From Gentiana macrophylla (Eukaryota > Streptophyta > Magnoliopsida > Gentianales > Gentianaceae): a stretch of DNA of 64,000 nt. Each line of letters starts with the position of its first letter. Positions within the stretch are counted from its first letter, which is position 1. The notes beneath the pieces were generated by a model. The model did not search any database. It was not told the DNA's origin and saw nothing but the letters and a program-made list of their open reading frames with translations. Where the stretch lies: contig JAOBSW010000016.1 in assembly GCA_026214975.1 (NCBI GenBank), positions 186,001 to 250,000 of the forward strand, read 5' to 3'. The translations under genes and the position numbers were made by a program. Of the stretch, positions 20,602 to 32,073 are shown in pieces.

Positions 20602-21700
20602 AGAATGGGTCCTAAGCATAGCCGATCTGTCCTTCATCCCAGTGGATATCAGAGTATCTATGGAGATGCTAACCCCTTGATAGACGGTGTTGAGCAATTT
20701 CATTCATTGGAAATCTACGAGTCGTTCTGAGGGCATTGGAACGCAAGACCTGTTGCTCGAGAACAAGGGGTAGAACTGGACGATTGCGGTGAGATCTTGC
20801 CAAGAACCCTACAAGAGCAAGATATTTTGGATAGGGCCGAGGCACCGACACGGTTTAACACCACGGTGGTAAGGGAATTTTATGTTTATGTTTCGCATAA
20901 CCCCGGAGTCACATTTGCTATGGTCCGTAGGGTTAAGATTGATTTTTCTATTGAGCGGATCAATGCTCATTTTAGGGTTCGTAATCCACCGGTGGACCCG
21001 GACGAGTACACATCCTCGAGCAATATTGAAGACTTAGAGAGAATGGATATGATAGCTGAATTCTTTGGGGTGCAATGGAAGCGCAACCCTATGGGAGCCC
21101 TCACCATCTTCCAAGAGAACGAGTTACCCTGGGGTAGGAATGTGGTCAATAGGTTTGTCTGTGCTCGACTTCTGCCAACTAAGCGGACCACAACTATCAC
21201 ACCGAAGAGGGCAGAGTTGATGTTCTATATGGAGCATGGATCTCCAGTCAACATCGGTCTCCTGATACACAGCCGTATTCACGAGCTTGCCGCCACATCT
21301 GAGCGCGAGCAATTGCCATATGGACCGATGATTGACATGTTCGCTTTGGAGGATGTGGTCAAAGTTCTGGTTAGTGATGAGTGGGAAGACCCTGAGCCGA
21401 TGATTAGTTCACAGTCAGCTTCATGAGGGCAAAGACGGGTTGGATAGTGAGCAGAGAGAGAGCGTACTCTGGTCCTCGGAGCACCTCAGACTTAGAGAGC
21501 CTTGCTAGAGGAGCACTCGAGAGAAATTGCGAGTCTGCATCGCAAGATGGACATGATTATAGACTTTCTAGGAGTTCCTCCTACTACCCCACCACCTAGG
21601 ACTTCCCTACGTCATAGAGCATCGTTTTCTACAATTGCTGCCTCAAGTTCTGCACCACCTCCCGGTTTTGAGCCTAGAGATGACTGGAAGGTTATTCTGA
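20602..21700 (+). pseudogene. env-like protein, putative plant transposon domain (Athila2)
   Basis: Begins MGPKHSRSVLHPSG (20605). A shift near 20725 leads into the main block, about 20797-21426: RFNTTVVREFYVYVSHN, RVKIDFSIERINAHF, LPTKRTTTITPKRAELMFYM. This is the same domain as in A (VREFY, then V-D/P-F-x-x-x-x-IN). After a stop at 21426 a further frame encodes HSREIASLHRKMDMIIDFLG and a Pro/Ser tail. It is strongly diverged from the A/D copies. No membrane segment seen; function unknown. Confidence 0.65.
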
Positions 21701-22040
21701 TGAGGATTAGTTTTTTTCTTTCTTTTTATTGTTGTTATTTTCCATTTTCTTGTTTTTATTTTATTTTTCTTTCCTATCTAGTTGATGTAGCAGAATTGAG
21801 TAATATAATGATTTTGACGGCTTAAATTGTTTGGAGTTATTTATTATCTCTTCTACTTCCGCCATTGTATTATACGGTTTCTTGTCACCACTATTCTTCT
21901 TGGTTTGTTTGAGACACTTAATGCAGATTCTTCAAGGATTACTTACATGAGCCCGGTGATTTATGCGACGATCCAATTCTTCTTTGGTTCCACCCTTAAC
22001 CGAAGCTAAGTTCCTTTTCATTTTCACTTTTTCATCTTAC
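21701..22040 (+). other. 3' non-coding region after Athila2 env-like ORF
   Basis: T-rich (TTTTTTTCTTTCTTTTTATTG); I see no gene. It leads to the hairpin and internal polypurine tract at 22041. Confidence 0.5.
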
Positions 22041-22075
22041 ACATTGGGGACAATGTTTCGTTTAAGTGGGGGGCT
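22041..22075 (+). other. internal hairpin plus polypurine tract, Athila2
   Basis: Perfect 6-bp hairpin ACATTG/CAATGT with loop GGGA (22041-22056), then TTAAGTGGGGGGCT. Same layout as the internal sites of D and C, with different stem sequence. Confidence 0.6.
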
Positions 22076-22897
22076 AATGAACGTCAATTAGCTTCTTAGC
22101 ATTATATTCCATGAATTGCGTGATTATCTTGATTCTTTTTGATGCACGATTCACCACCTAGACTTTGATTCTTTTCGACAGAATTTTGAAAAGATATGAT
22201 ATCTTTGATCTTTTTGAATTAATTGACTTCATCTTTGTTCCACAATGTACGAGTAAAAGTAAGTGTCCACTTCTGAAGTAGTGGCGTATTAAGCGCATAT
22301 TCTTTTATGAGCCACCATTTTAAGCACGTATAACTCACTTTACTTGGTGTGTAGTCGATAGCATATTGCTTTGACTTGAGTTGACCCAGGCTTCATCCCG
22401 AATTATGTTTCACCAATGCCTATAAAAGCAATGGAATTTCGGATTTGGTTGTTTATCAAGAGTGGGGCCATGAGGATAGATAAATCAATGAGAGTTCACC
22501 CGCCAAGAAAGAGAAGTGCATTGAAATATATACATCTGTAATCTCTTTGGCAAAAATTTGAGTCGATGGAGCGTAAAACGCACGACTTTTGCATAGACCG
22601 ATAAATACGAGCCTAAGAGTAATACCTACTCGGTTCTCGATCCACCTTGCCATCTAATTTGATCATAAATACATGTTCGAGACTGGTTAGTTCTACTATG
22701 GGTTGACGTAATGTGAGACTGTCTATATTACTAAGCGGTTGTGAAAGTTATTGCACACACACATTGGCTCATGACGTGAATAGTGTTTAATGCGTTACTG
22801 ATGGATATGAGTGGCATGATCTTGATCTTGACTTTGTGAGGCATAGTTTCTTTTAATTAACTTGTGTACTGATCAGAGTGTTGTTTTCTTTTCGCCT

Positions 22898-22935
22898 TTT
22901 TGCTCGGGACGATCAAAAGCTAAGTGGGGGGTAGT
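22898..22935 (+). other. 3' hairpin plus polypurine tract, Athila2
   Basis: Hairpin arms TTTTGCTCG/CGATCAAAA, one mismatch, loop GGA (22898-22918), then TAAGTGGGGGGTAGT directly against the LTR start TGATAACG. Primer for plus-strand synthesis. Confidence 0.72.
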
Positions 22936-24365
22936 TGATAACGCCCTAATGGTACCAATAATTATACTCTTATTCACCCCAAATTCTGCTTAAGAGAGGA
23001 TAGATAGGCTCGTTATTATATGGAATATGTGTTAAATGCTATGTGCATGTTTCCAGGCTCGTAATTCTGCATCTATGCTATTTTCCCTAAGATTTGGTAC
23101 TGTTTTGCCTCATTTTGTATGTTTTATAGGATGTACCGAATCTGGAGCATTGAAGAACGGATCTCGACCAAAAGGAGCATGTTGGGCGAAGTAAATGAAG
23201 TCCAAGAAGAAGTCTGCTAAAGAAAAAGAAGAAAAGTCTGCTCGATGCATCGAGATCCAAGCCCAATTAATCGAGGGCTTGTTGGACATGAAATCAATTC
23301 TGCCACCTCTACTAGGTCGGTTAGGGTTTCTACGAGTCATAAGTCGGTCATTGTATCTATATAAGGCCACATAACTGAATAAGTTTATATATCTTATTAT
23401 TGAATCTTCAATTACGTTACATAATTTGATGAAATAAAGTTATTTCAAGCTTCTGAGGAGTTATTTCTGGTTTTCTCCCTTTCTCCACCATCTCTAGCTT
23501 GAGTAGATCGAGATAGATCTCCATTGTTGAAGGTATGAAGCTTTGAACGTTCCTTTTTGTCTTCAATATGGTAGATCTGTTCGTATTTATGTGTTTTAGT
23601 TAATCTGCATGTTTAAAGACCCCATGATTTACTTTAGATTAATCGTAATTGAGCAATGTAGATCCATGGAAAGGAAAGCTGACCCCGGTAAATCGGCGGT
23701 CTATACCGATTTACCGAGGTCATAATCATAAAACCTAAAACTGGGATTCACTACAGCTACATTGATTGACAAGTTTAATTAACAGTAGGTTAGATCTGGC
23801 CAATCTGCTTATTGTAATCATAAAACTTGCATGAAATATGAATAGTGAAGTGTTAGTTTGGACATAGTCTTCAATGGACCCAAGGAACGTGCTGATCATG
23901 ACCGCTGTGTAGGCGGGTTAGCGGTATGAGTTAGCGCTCGATATCGACAATTCTAGTTCTTTATGCGTATGGGCTATTACGGACCAATTAAGGAGGGTAG
24001 TTTGCGTATAGATTGTCTACTACCATTGTCGGAGTAGATAGGATTAAGAGTTGCACCCGTAGCTGATAATGATAATTAAAACGAAAGCTTGCTCAATTAA
24101 GTTAGGAAATTTTATGGGGAAGTAAACGTAACGATTAACTAATCCAAGTTAGTAGATCGGTGAGAAGAGGGGGAGAAATACCAAGTTTGTTTTATGTTTA
24201 TTGTTGGTCCATGACCGCCTCTATGTTGCTTCTCAATTAGGTTAGAATCGTTTATAATTAGAGTTACATTGTCTCTGTGGGATCGACCTTGACTGCATTT
24301 ACTATACTACGATGTGCCTAGTATTCTTGCTAGTAATATCGACGATAGTGACTTACACGCGATCA
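22936..24365 (+). repeat. 3' LTR of Athila2 (1430 bp)
   Basis: TGATAACGCCC ... ACGCGATCA. Homologous in order to 35106-36395 plus 40790-40875 (shared TTTGGTACTGTTT, AGCTTTGAACGTTCCTT and CCTAGTA-CTTGCTAGTA words). The end at 24365 is inferred from the CA and the join to Tat3 sequence. Confidence 0.72.
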
Positions 24366-24374
24366 AGGCATCAA

Positions 24375-25618
24375 CAGGAACCTCATCTTCCTCATCAACA
24401 TCAGCGACCAGCTCATCAAAAGATGACACTGTCAAAAGGAAGGCATAAGAGAATTAGTACAAGTATGTCATAAACTCAAAAGCAGAAAACACAACAAGAG
24501 AAATTAACCCTACAGGTTCTATATTCCTCCCTTGTCAATTCCTTGTAATGGTCGGGACCAGCAGTCGGCAATCGAGCCGATTCGATTAACTCAGAGGAGT
24601 ACTTCTTCGTGCTAAGATAGACGCCACTCTTCCGGATATTGTCTATCAACTTCTTGTCAACATCTGTGGGTCGAGGTTCGCTGCCCAGGTCGGCAGAATT
24701 CCATCTTCCCAGGTTGACTTGAAGCCCTTTACTTGGTATAACCCAAGGTTTCCTTTTATACAGATTAGAAAGTATTGAAAATTCTGGGAAGGGCCAAAGG
24801 TTTAGGGTTTTTTTCCAATGAAAATAACTTTTGAATCATTAGTAGAATTCATATATTCTAGATCGAGGGCAAATAAAGAAGAATCGGGACTTCCATCCAT
24901 TATAGAAAGATTCGCCCTTCTCGGTAAATTTGATGTCTTTGTGGAAATCTCCTCGCCAAGGAAAACATTAGTACCCCGCATGGTCTGGCACCTGCTTGCA
25001 CTAATAGAACATTCGAAATTTTTGGACGGAGAAAGGGATACAGGCGCACCGACACCAGATAGTGAAACCCACTATCTCCCTTATACCGTTCAGAACGATC
25101 TGGGCCAGACCTAGTCTGTAATGTTGTAAGACGACCAGTATGGCTGGACAAATGGGAAACCTCGGGCCACAGAGGAGCTGCTCCTTGTAGACGGCACAGC
25201 AGCCGGCGGGAGCCAGGTAGGCATAGACGTCGGGACCGGGAACCGTGTATTTGAATAATGGATTCTCTAGGTTGTACTACTTGCAAATGGAGGTTAGGTC
25301 TCTTTTGGTCAGTTTGGAGTCAATACCATGACAACCGGCCTGAGACTTTAAAGCCATGTGTGCTTTTAAGGTCAGAACGAATTTTGAGTTGCTGGAGGAA
25401 CGTGGAGGACCGGTGTATGACGGATCGTAGCGGGGGGCTAACACCAAGTGTTCAAATCCCCTACGACTGATTAAGGGTTTAGGAATAGAGTTTTCGATCG
25501 GGGGAAGAATAGGGTTCTCAGAGTTAACCCTAGAGTGGGAGGTTTCATTTTCTGATTCTGATTCGGACTCAAACAAGGCTTTAATAGAACTATCAGTGAG
25601 AAGAATCGGCTCACTCAT
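24375..25618 (-). pseudogene. antisense ORF of Tat3, 'putative gypsy-type transposon' family
   Basis: Minus strand start at 25618 (MSEPILLTDSSIKALFES, Ser/Glu-rich), continuing LTKRDLTSIC, one TAG after K (about 25275), then VPGPDVYAYLAPAGCCAVYK, CGPRFPICPAILVVLQHY and, in shifted frames, FGPSQNFQYFLICIKG and an acidic end DELVADVDEEDE. The pattern (P-x-x-CAVY...G-RFP...IL-V-L-HY) fits the plant family annotated as putative gypsy-type transposon. It is transcribed, if at all, against the element. Broken by a stop and at least one shift. Confidence 0.6.
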
Positions 25619-25960
25619 TAACTGTAAAAGAAATTAAAATAGAGAGAGCACAAAGAGCTTACTTATTTTGAGAAAATTGAAAGCTATAATGGCAACCGTC
25701 CGACTTGGTTCTGGTTTAAATGGATGATTGAAACGCCTGAAGGGACGTGACGAGACTAGGGGGTTATAAGCCTCAAAAAGCAGTATAGGGAAAACCAACC
25801 CATCATTAAGGCATGTAGAAAAACGCTTTGTTTTGCTTGACTATCATAGCTAACTAATGACAGCAACGCAGCCATATGGCAAGGCCAACCCCGACTCTGT
25901 AAAATAGCCGAGCTGGGCTTCGTCTAAGTCAGGTCTGCCTACCCTAATAGAGTCTAATCA
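25619..25960 (+). other. non-coding region before Tat3 3' LTR
   Basis: Lies upstream of the antisense ORF (so would hold its promoter) and before the polypurine tract. I see no coding signal. Confidence 0.4.
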
Positions 25961-25975
25961 GACCCGTGGGGCTTA
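25961..25975 (+). other. polypurine tract, Tat3
   Basis: GACCCGTGGGGCTTA against the LTR start TGATGATG. Compare GATCTGGGGGGCTTA in the same place in the element at 36396-40784. Confidence 0.65.
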
Positions 25976-26595
25976 TGATGATGACCAGAGTAGACCTCAC
26001 CATGTGTAACTCAGAGAGTGGTGTCGTAATAAATAATTAAGGCCATAGGCCCCATGTTAATTAGGCCTAACCCCAGGTGGGAGGTCTGACCTGGTCCTTC
26101 CCGACTAGACCACCGCAGGACGGCTCGGTCAAGACGGAAGGCAGGTCGTGCAACCCAGGTCGAGACGACTTGAGGATCCTAGCGCAGGACGTCTGGGCCT
26201 TTCCTTATACTGGTAATTCAAACACGTGCCTATGCAATAGGATAACGATGGAAGAACCCGTAATTATAGGACATTGATCTTATAGTCTAAATGCGGCCTT
26301 GATTATCCCTTATCAAAGGGATTGACACACGATAATCCTTAGGGTTTAAGAATCCTTACTTGTCCAACAAGAAAAGAGGGCGAGATGCCTCCATATATAA
26401 ACTACCCTAAGTAACTGAGAAAGACTTGATTCCAATTACACATATTGGATACGTAGGCAACTTGAGAGGGATCAACTCTCAGGCTTAGTCTAAAACAAAC
26501 AACAATCACCATCCCCATTGTGAAAGGTTCTTGACAAATCGTTCTTAGAGCAGTTTAGGCCCGGATTATATACTTGACGGTATCCACTATCATCA
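25976..26595 (+). repeat. 3' LTR of Tat3 (620 bp)
   Basis: TGATGATGACC ... CTATCATCA. Contains TATATAAAC at 26394 and a conserved block GGATACGTAGGCAAC followed by hairpin TGAGAG/CTCTCA (26463-26481), also found in the LTRs at 33518, 34207, 36396 and 40298. Confidence 0.72.
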
Positions 26596-26964
26596 ATTTT
26601 TAATTCATTATTTTATTCATTCTATTAATATCTTATAATTTATCTCCCCAATTCTTTCCTCATCTACAATTGAAATCATATTAAATCATCTCTCACCGCA
26701 TCATTTTATTCACCCTACTACATTTTTTAATCATTATTTTATTCATTATATTACTTCATTTCACCAATCATTTCCTCATCTTCTCAAATTTAAAAATTAA
26801 AAAAATATCTCAACTCTCGAATCAATATTTCTTTTTATTTTATTATATTTTATTCTCTTGATTCGTTTTATGTCGGAGCAATTAATGTCCAAACAGACCA
26901 TTACCGTTTTTGATAATGGCCCTACATTAGAATTAAGCATCCATGAGGTGAACATTGAATTATT
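26596..26964 (+). other. AT-rich spacer
   Basis: Strongly AT-rich, with repeated TTATTTTATTCATT words. No ORF or recognised element. Possibly original insertion-site DNA for Tat3. Confidence 0.4.
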
Positions 26965-27248
26965 TGAGACGACGGAGAGAAAGCTAACCGCGTCAAATAG
27001 AGGAACAATGAATGGACCATTGACGATCTCGCAAAAGTATAATCAGAGTGTTCGGCAGAAAATGGAAGCGGGCCAGCTGATTTTACGACTTGCAGGTCTG
27101 TTGTCTTTCGTGGAGGCCATGTTAATGATGACGACATCTAAGAAGCGTCTTGAAATAAGGGTAATTTAGGATAAACGGATTTTTTTATATCCTTTTTGCA
27201 ACTAATATACATAACATCATATATTGTAGTGATTTTCTTCGGATTTGA

Positions 27249-27271
27249 GGGGGGGGAGGGGGGGGGGGGGG
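27249..27271 (+). repeat. poly-G tract (8 G, A, 14 G)
   Basis: Copy 2 of the duplicated unit has only four G at the same place (GATTCGAGGGGCGACG, about 30361). So the tract expanded in copy 1, or is a base-calling artefact. Confidence 0.7.
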
Positions 27272-28408
27272 CGGCGACTACCCCTCTCCAAATGTTAGGT
27301 CCGCCATTGTGTATTGTAAATTGATAATTGAATAATACGAAATGTTAGGTCTAATAGGTATGGTGACCGGAAAAACAATAATATATTGTTTTTAATTTAA
27401 TAAAAATGATGTTTTCTCATTAATCTATAATTTGCTTAATTGTATAGATATAAATAACACCGCAAGAAAATCTCTAGGGGTTCGTTAGTTAACCATAAAA
27501 CTTTGTGCATAATTTGGTTTCTATATGACATTAAATAATCAAGGATTATTTATATGATAAATAATAATATAAATTAATTGAATAAGTTTCATGTAATTTA
27601 ATATGACTATAAAAATGGCTAAGTAATAAATTAAATAAAAAGAAGACTTGGCTTTCATTTAATTAGATTAAATGAAAAACTGCTTTATTGAGCCCAATTT
27701 AATATGATTAAATGGGCTGATTATTTCCTAAAGTGGTATGGATTTCTTAAAGGGCTTTTAAGCCCAAGCCATCAATAAATCCTTTTTGGTAAAAATTGCA
27801 TTTTACATAATGCTTGAATCTTTTCTAGTTAAGTAAGCTTTCATAAGATGAAAACCCAATCATTCCAACACATTATGAGGCGCTACTTTTAGGGGGGTTA
27901 TGGTTTTAAGTTCATCACTAAATATTAAGAATATTCAAAGCAAAGATTGGATGTGTTCTTGGCTTTTTCATCTTGGTTCTTGGGGTGACTTTGCATTTGG
28001 ATTCACCACCAAGTGTAGTGACGATCAAGCCAAAAGATCTTGGATTACACTCTGTTTGTATCTCCATCATCATCTACATCAAGTGTTGGTATATTTACTA
28101 AACCCCGTTTGTGTTAGATGTTTGTTATTTGATAAGTACAAGACTTTATTTTGATTTCAAGCTGTAATTAAGTTTATGCTACATTTTGTATATGATCAAT
28201 GCCCAAAACATCCCAGAAACTGCTTTCTGGAGTCCTAGATGAGTCTAGGATTCGATCCTGGACATGTCTAGAATTAACCCTGGACAATCTCTGGACAAGT
28301 TTGTACACTTGGCTCGTTGAACCGAGAGTCTCTCTCGGTTAAGCGCACGAGTCAAATTTAGAATTCGATTTTGGTCAGTCCTGGACATGTAATGGAAAAT
28401 CCAATATG

Positions 28409-28420
28409 TGGTATCAAAGC
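28409..28420 (+). other. candidate primer binding site (tRNA-iMet type)
   Basis: TGGTATCAAAGC differs by one base from TGGTATCAGAGC. Copy 2 has a more decayed version near 31877. It suggests the preceding ~1 kb is an LTR. Confidence 0.5.
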
Positions 28421-29005
28421 TAAATGTATGTTCTGCTTAAAATTTCAGCCTAGTATTTGTTAAATAATGATAATAGTGGGATTAACTTTGCATATTAGTG
28501 AAAAAGATGTTGTATCTTTGGTTGCCTAGCTTAGATCTTTGAATGTGGTGGTGGATGGATCAATGTGATGGAAATTTTGGATTTGGTGAATTTCCCCTTA
28601 GATTTTATAGGCTTCTCGATTTTGATGATACAATGCTTGGTTTGTAATAACTATTATACTTAGATTCAGTACTGGTAGATTTAGTTAATTTTATGATGTA
28701 ATCAAGTGGTGGTACCATGATGTTGCCGAATATGCAGTTTTTGGAGAATCTGAAGTGGAGTTGGCTAATTGAACCGAGCCACCCTTCCGTTAAAGCGGCC
28801 CGGGAGTGTCCAGGACATGTCTAGACTATCTATCTTTTGATCCATCCTGTCCCAGAGAGTTCCAAACTAATCAAGAAGGTTCCATAAGGAGTTTTGGAGA
28901 CACATCAATGGTTTTTACCATTAAAGTTTTAATAGTTAGATTGGGCACCATCCATCTATCACGTTATTTTACACATTTATTTTGATCTATGTGTTAGTTG
29001 TATGA

Positions 29006-30094
29006 CGAGAGTAATTATTTTAAGATTTTGCCATGTCATACATCCCACTCGTATGGTTCATGTAGATGAATGATATGCTCATATGTGACATGTAGTTGAT
29101 TAATTTAAATGTTAGATTACTTAGTCAATTGTTTTATTTGGCCTCAAACCTCATATAGGATATGGGTAGTGAATGTTACTTAGGAGAGATTAAACAAATC
29201 CAAATTCAAGTGTTGAATTTTCCAAACCAATGTTAGGACTAGTTAAAATTTATTCTCTAAAGTCGTTAAAATGGTAATTTTTTTAATTTGTAAATGTTAC
29301 AAAGGTATTTCATTAAGCCTTAGATAACGAAAAGATTAATTATCAAGATAACGATAAAAGTTATCTTTCAGTGGTAGGTGGATAATAATAAATTTTTGTT
29401 TTCTCTAAAAGTACTACCTCCGACCCATAAAAAATGTCCGCTTTTTGTGGTGCACACAGATTAAGAAAATAATTAATGTGTTGTATTTTAAATCTTAATG
29501 GACACATATACCCTTATTTCAAAAGCTCGGTATAGTACGTGGGAGAGGGATTAATGAAAGTAAATCCCATAGCCTCCAATGTCGACTAAAGCACCATGAG
29601 AGAAAGATGACGCATCATGACGCTTTGACTTCTTCACCCTTCGGATTGCCTTCAGCCCTATCACTATTCAAGTCTCGGTCTCCGTAAGGATAGGATGTTA
29701 GTTTGGCTTTGAGGCTGTGGCTTGCCCTTCGGTGGCGCCCCTCGGGTCAATATCAAAATCCAAGAAAGTGGGTTATACTTACCAGGACTAACTTAAATGA
29801 TTTAAGTAAGTCTAGGCTAAACTGTAGAGGGTATCAATGCTTAAATGAAGATCATATGATGTTCTTGGTTATTTATGATACAGATTCGAGATTGTTTCGG
29901 TTTGACCGTCTTTGTTTTGACCTAACCCTTCGGCGGCATTACATTGTGAGGTCAAATTCCTCGGGAATCGGTTGGATAAACTTCATGCCACGTTTATAAT
30001 TTCTGAAATTTTTATCTTCGTGGTGTATGATTAATAGTTGATATTACTGTTATAGTCTTGTCACATTAGTTTACTATTAATTAAAATTGAATTA
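29006..30094 (+). other. spacer between duplicated units, with partial MITE-like end
   Basis: No coding signal. At 29411-29445 TACTACCTCCGACCC then ATAAAAAATGTCCGC resembles one terminal repeat of a Stowaway/mariner-type MITE; I found no matching inverted end, so only half remains or it is chance. Confidence 0.35.
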
Positions 30095-30806
30095 TCGTAG
30101 ACGACGAGAGAAAGCTAACCGCGGTAGATAGAGTGACAATGGGTAGACCATTGACGATCTCGGAAAAGTCTAATCAGAGTGTTCGGCGGAAAATGGAAGC
30201 AGGCCCGCATATTTCTGTGGAGGCCATGTTGATGATGACGGCATCTTATAAGCGTATTGAAATATGGGTAATTTAGGATAAACGAAGTTTTTTTGTTCTT
30301 ATTGCAAACAAAAAAGGAGGACAAAAAAATGCATAAAATATATAGTAGCGTTTTTCTCCGGATTCGAGGGGCGACGACTACCCCCTACTCAAATGTTAGG
30401 TCCGCCATTGTGTATAGTTAATTGATGATTGAATAATACGAAATGTTAGGTCTGTTAGGTATGGTGCCTAGAAAAAAAATAATTTATAATAAATAAATTG
30501 GTTTCTACATGACATTTAATAATCAAAGATTGTTTATATGATAAATAATAAAATAAAATGATTGAATAAGATTCATTTAATTTAATATGACCAGAAAATT
30601 ATCTAAGTAATAAATTAAATAAAAAGAAGAATGGGCTTGTTATTTAATGAGATTATATGAAAGACTTCTTTATTGAGCCCAATTTAATATGATTAAATGG
30701 GCTGATTATTTCCGAAAGTGATATGGATTTCCTAAAGGGCTTTTAAGCCCAAGGCATTATCAAACCTATTTTTTTTTGTTGGTAAAGCTGCCTTTTGCCC
30801 AATGCC

Positions 30807-31281
30807 TTTTTTTATTTTTTTAATTTAAGAAACGATATGCTTTTATTAAAATACCATGGGATCAACCCAGAAAAAGGTAGTTCTAGTGTACAAGACACCT
30901 AACAAAGTATTAAATCAGAGAAAAGAAAAACCTAGAGCAAACACTAATTACATCCTCTAGGCAATTTTCAGATTATTTACTCTACTCACTATCTTTGAAA
31001 TCAAAATATGAAGGGGTGGCCGTTCTTCTTCTCAATCTGCATGGTGAATTTTATTTCGTCAAAACCAATTTTGATAAACCGTCTCTCGAAAAATATATTG
31101 CTAGTCTGCTATCCCATTTCGCTCAAGAACATTAGCTTTTATCCATTCTCCAATAGTTGGTTGATGGAAAAAGGTGTTCCATCTGTGCCGAGGTAGCAAG
31201 TTTTTCCAAAGATCCCTAACCCAACTGCAATCCCTAAGTGCATGTAGGGAGGTTTCATCGTCATGTTTGCAGATACTACCT
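30807..31281 (-). mobile_element. 5'-truncated LINE tail
   Basis: Minus strand reads, in shifting frames, CKHDDETSLHALRDCSWVRD then LW (zf-RVT-type C-terminal domain of plant LINE reverse transcriptases), then NTFFHQPTIGEWIKANVLER, and ends in a T/A tract (plus-strand T run at 30807). Flanks carry AATGCC on both sides (30801-30806 and 31282-31287), a short target-site duplicate. The empty site is seen in copy 1 near 27812. Confidence 0.72.
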
Positions 31282-32073
31282 AATGCCTAAATCTTTTTTA
31301 GTTAAGGAAGCTTTCATATGATGAAAACCGTATCATTCCAACACATTTTGGGGTGCAACTTTTAGGGGAATTATGGTTTTAAGTTTTTCACTAAATACTT
31401 AGAATATTCAAAGCAGAGATTGGATCTATTCTTGGCTTTTTCATCTTGGATTCTTGGGGTGGCTTTGCATTTGGATTCCCTACCAAGTGTAGTGAAGATC
31501 AAGCTTGAAGATCTTGGATTCCACTCTCTTTGTATCTTCATCGTCATCTAAATCAAGTGTTAGTATATTTACTAAACCCCATTTGCGTTTGATGTTTGTT
31601 ATTTGATAAATACAAGCCTTTATTTTGATTTCAATGTGTAATCAAGTGTCTGCTGCGTTTTCGATATGATCAATGCCAAAACGTCCCAAAAATGCTTTCT
31701 GGAGTACCAGATAAGTCCATGATTCAATCCTGGACATGTCTTGGACTAGCCCTGGATAAGTTGGTACACTTGGCTCACCGAACCGAGAGTCTTTCTCGGT
31801 TAAGCGTACAAGTCAAATTCAGAACTCGATTTTGGTCAGTCCTGGACATGTTCTGGGAAATCCAATATGTGTTATTAGAGATAAATGTTTGTTCTGCTCA
31901 AAATGTCAGCCTAGTATTTGTTAAATAATGATAAGAGTGGGATTAACTTTGCATATTAGTGACAAAGATGTTATCTCTTTGGTTTCTTAGCTTAGATCTT
32001 TGAATGTAGTTGCGAATGCATCAATGTGATGGAATTTGGATTTGGTGAATTTCCCCTTAGATTTGATGTATAG

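Larger units (their letters stand above)
19370..24365 (+). mobile_element. Athila2-type gypsy element, 3' part
   Basis: Plus strand: unidentified reading frame, pre-env region with TATTTAAA, env-like ORF, internal polypurine tract with hairpin, 3' polypurine tract with hairpin, 3' LTR. Its 5' part, gag and pol are missing because element A is inserted at 19369/19370. The LTR sequence differs from A, C and D, so this is a separate family. A second LTR of the family lies at 35106. Confidence 0.72.
24366..26595 (+). mobile_element. Tat-like gypsy element Tat3, 3' end
   Basis: Contains an antisense ORF, polypurine tract and 3' LTR. Additional ORFs, some antisense, between pol and the 3' LTR are known for the Tat lineage. 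The upstream part is cut by the Athila2 LTR end at 24365. Confidence 0.6.
26965..29005 (+). repeat. duplicated copia-like LTR/leader unit, copy 1
   Basis: Matches copy 2 (30095-33335) in the same order at many landmarks: GAGAGAAAGCTAACCGCG, AAATGTTAGGTCCGCCATTG, TTTAATATGATTAAATGGGC, CACCAAGTGTAGTG, TTGGTCAGTCCTGGACATG. A TGGTATCAAAGC site at 28409 resembles an initiator-tRNA-Met primer site, so the part from about 27342 to 28406 may be a copia LTR with leader behind it. No gag or pol. I cannot assign the first 370 bp. Confidence 0.55.

Noticed and set aside
26858..27169. 103-codon ORF (MSEQLMSKQ-like)
   Set aside because: Most of it lies in the duplicated non-coding unit, and copy 2 (30100-30290) does not keep the frame. 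No recognisable domain.
27900..28154. 84-codon ORF in copy 1 of the duplicated unit
   Set aside because: The frame is not preserved in copy 2 and overlaps predicted LTR sequence.
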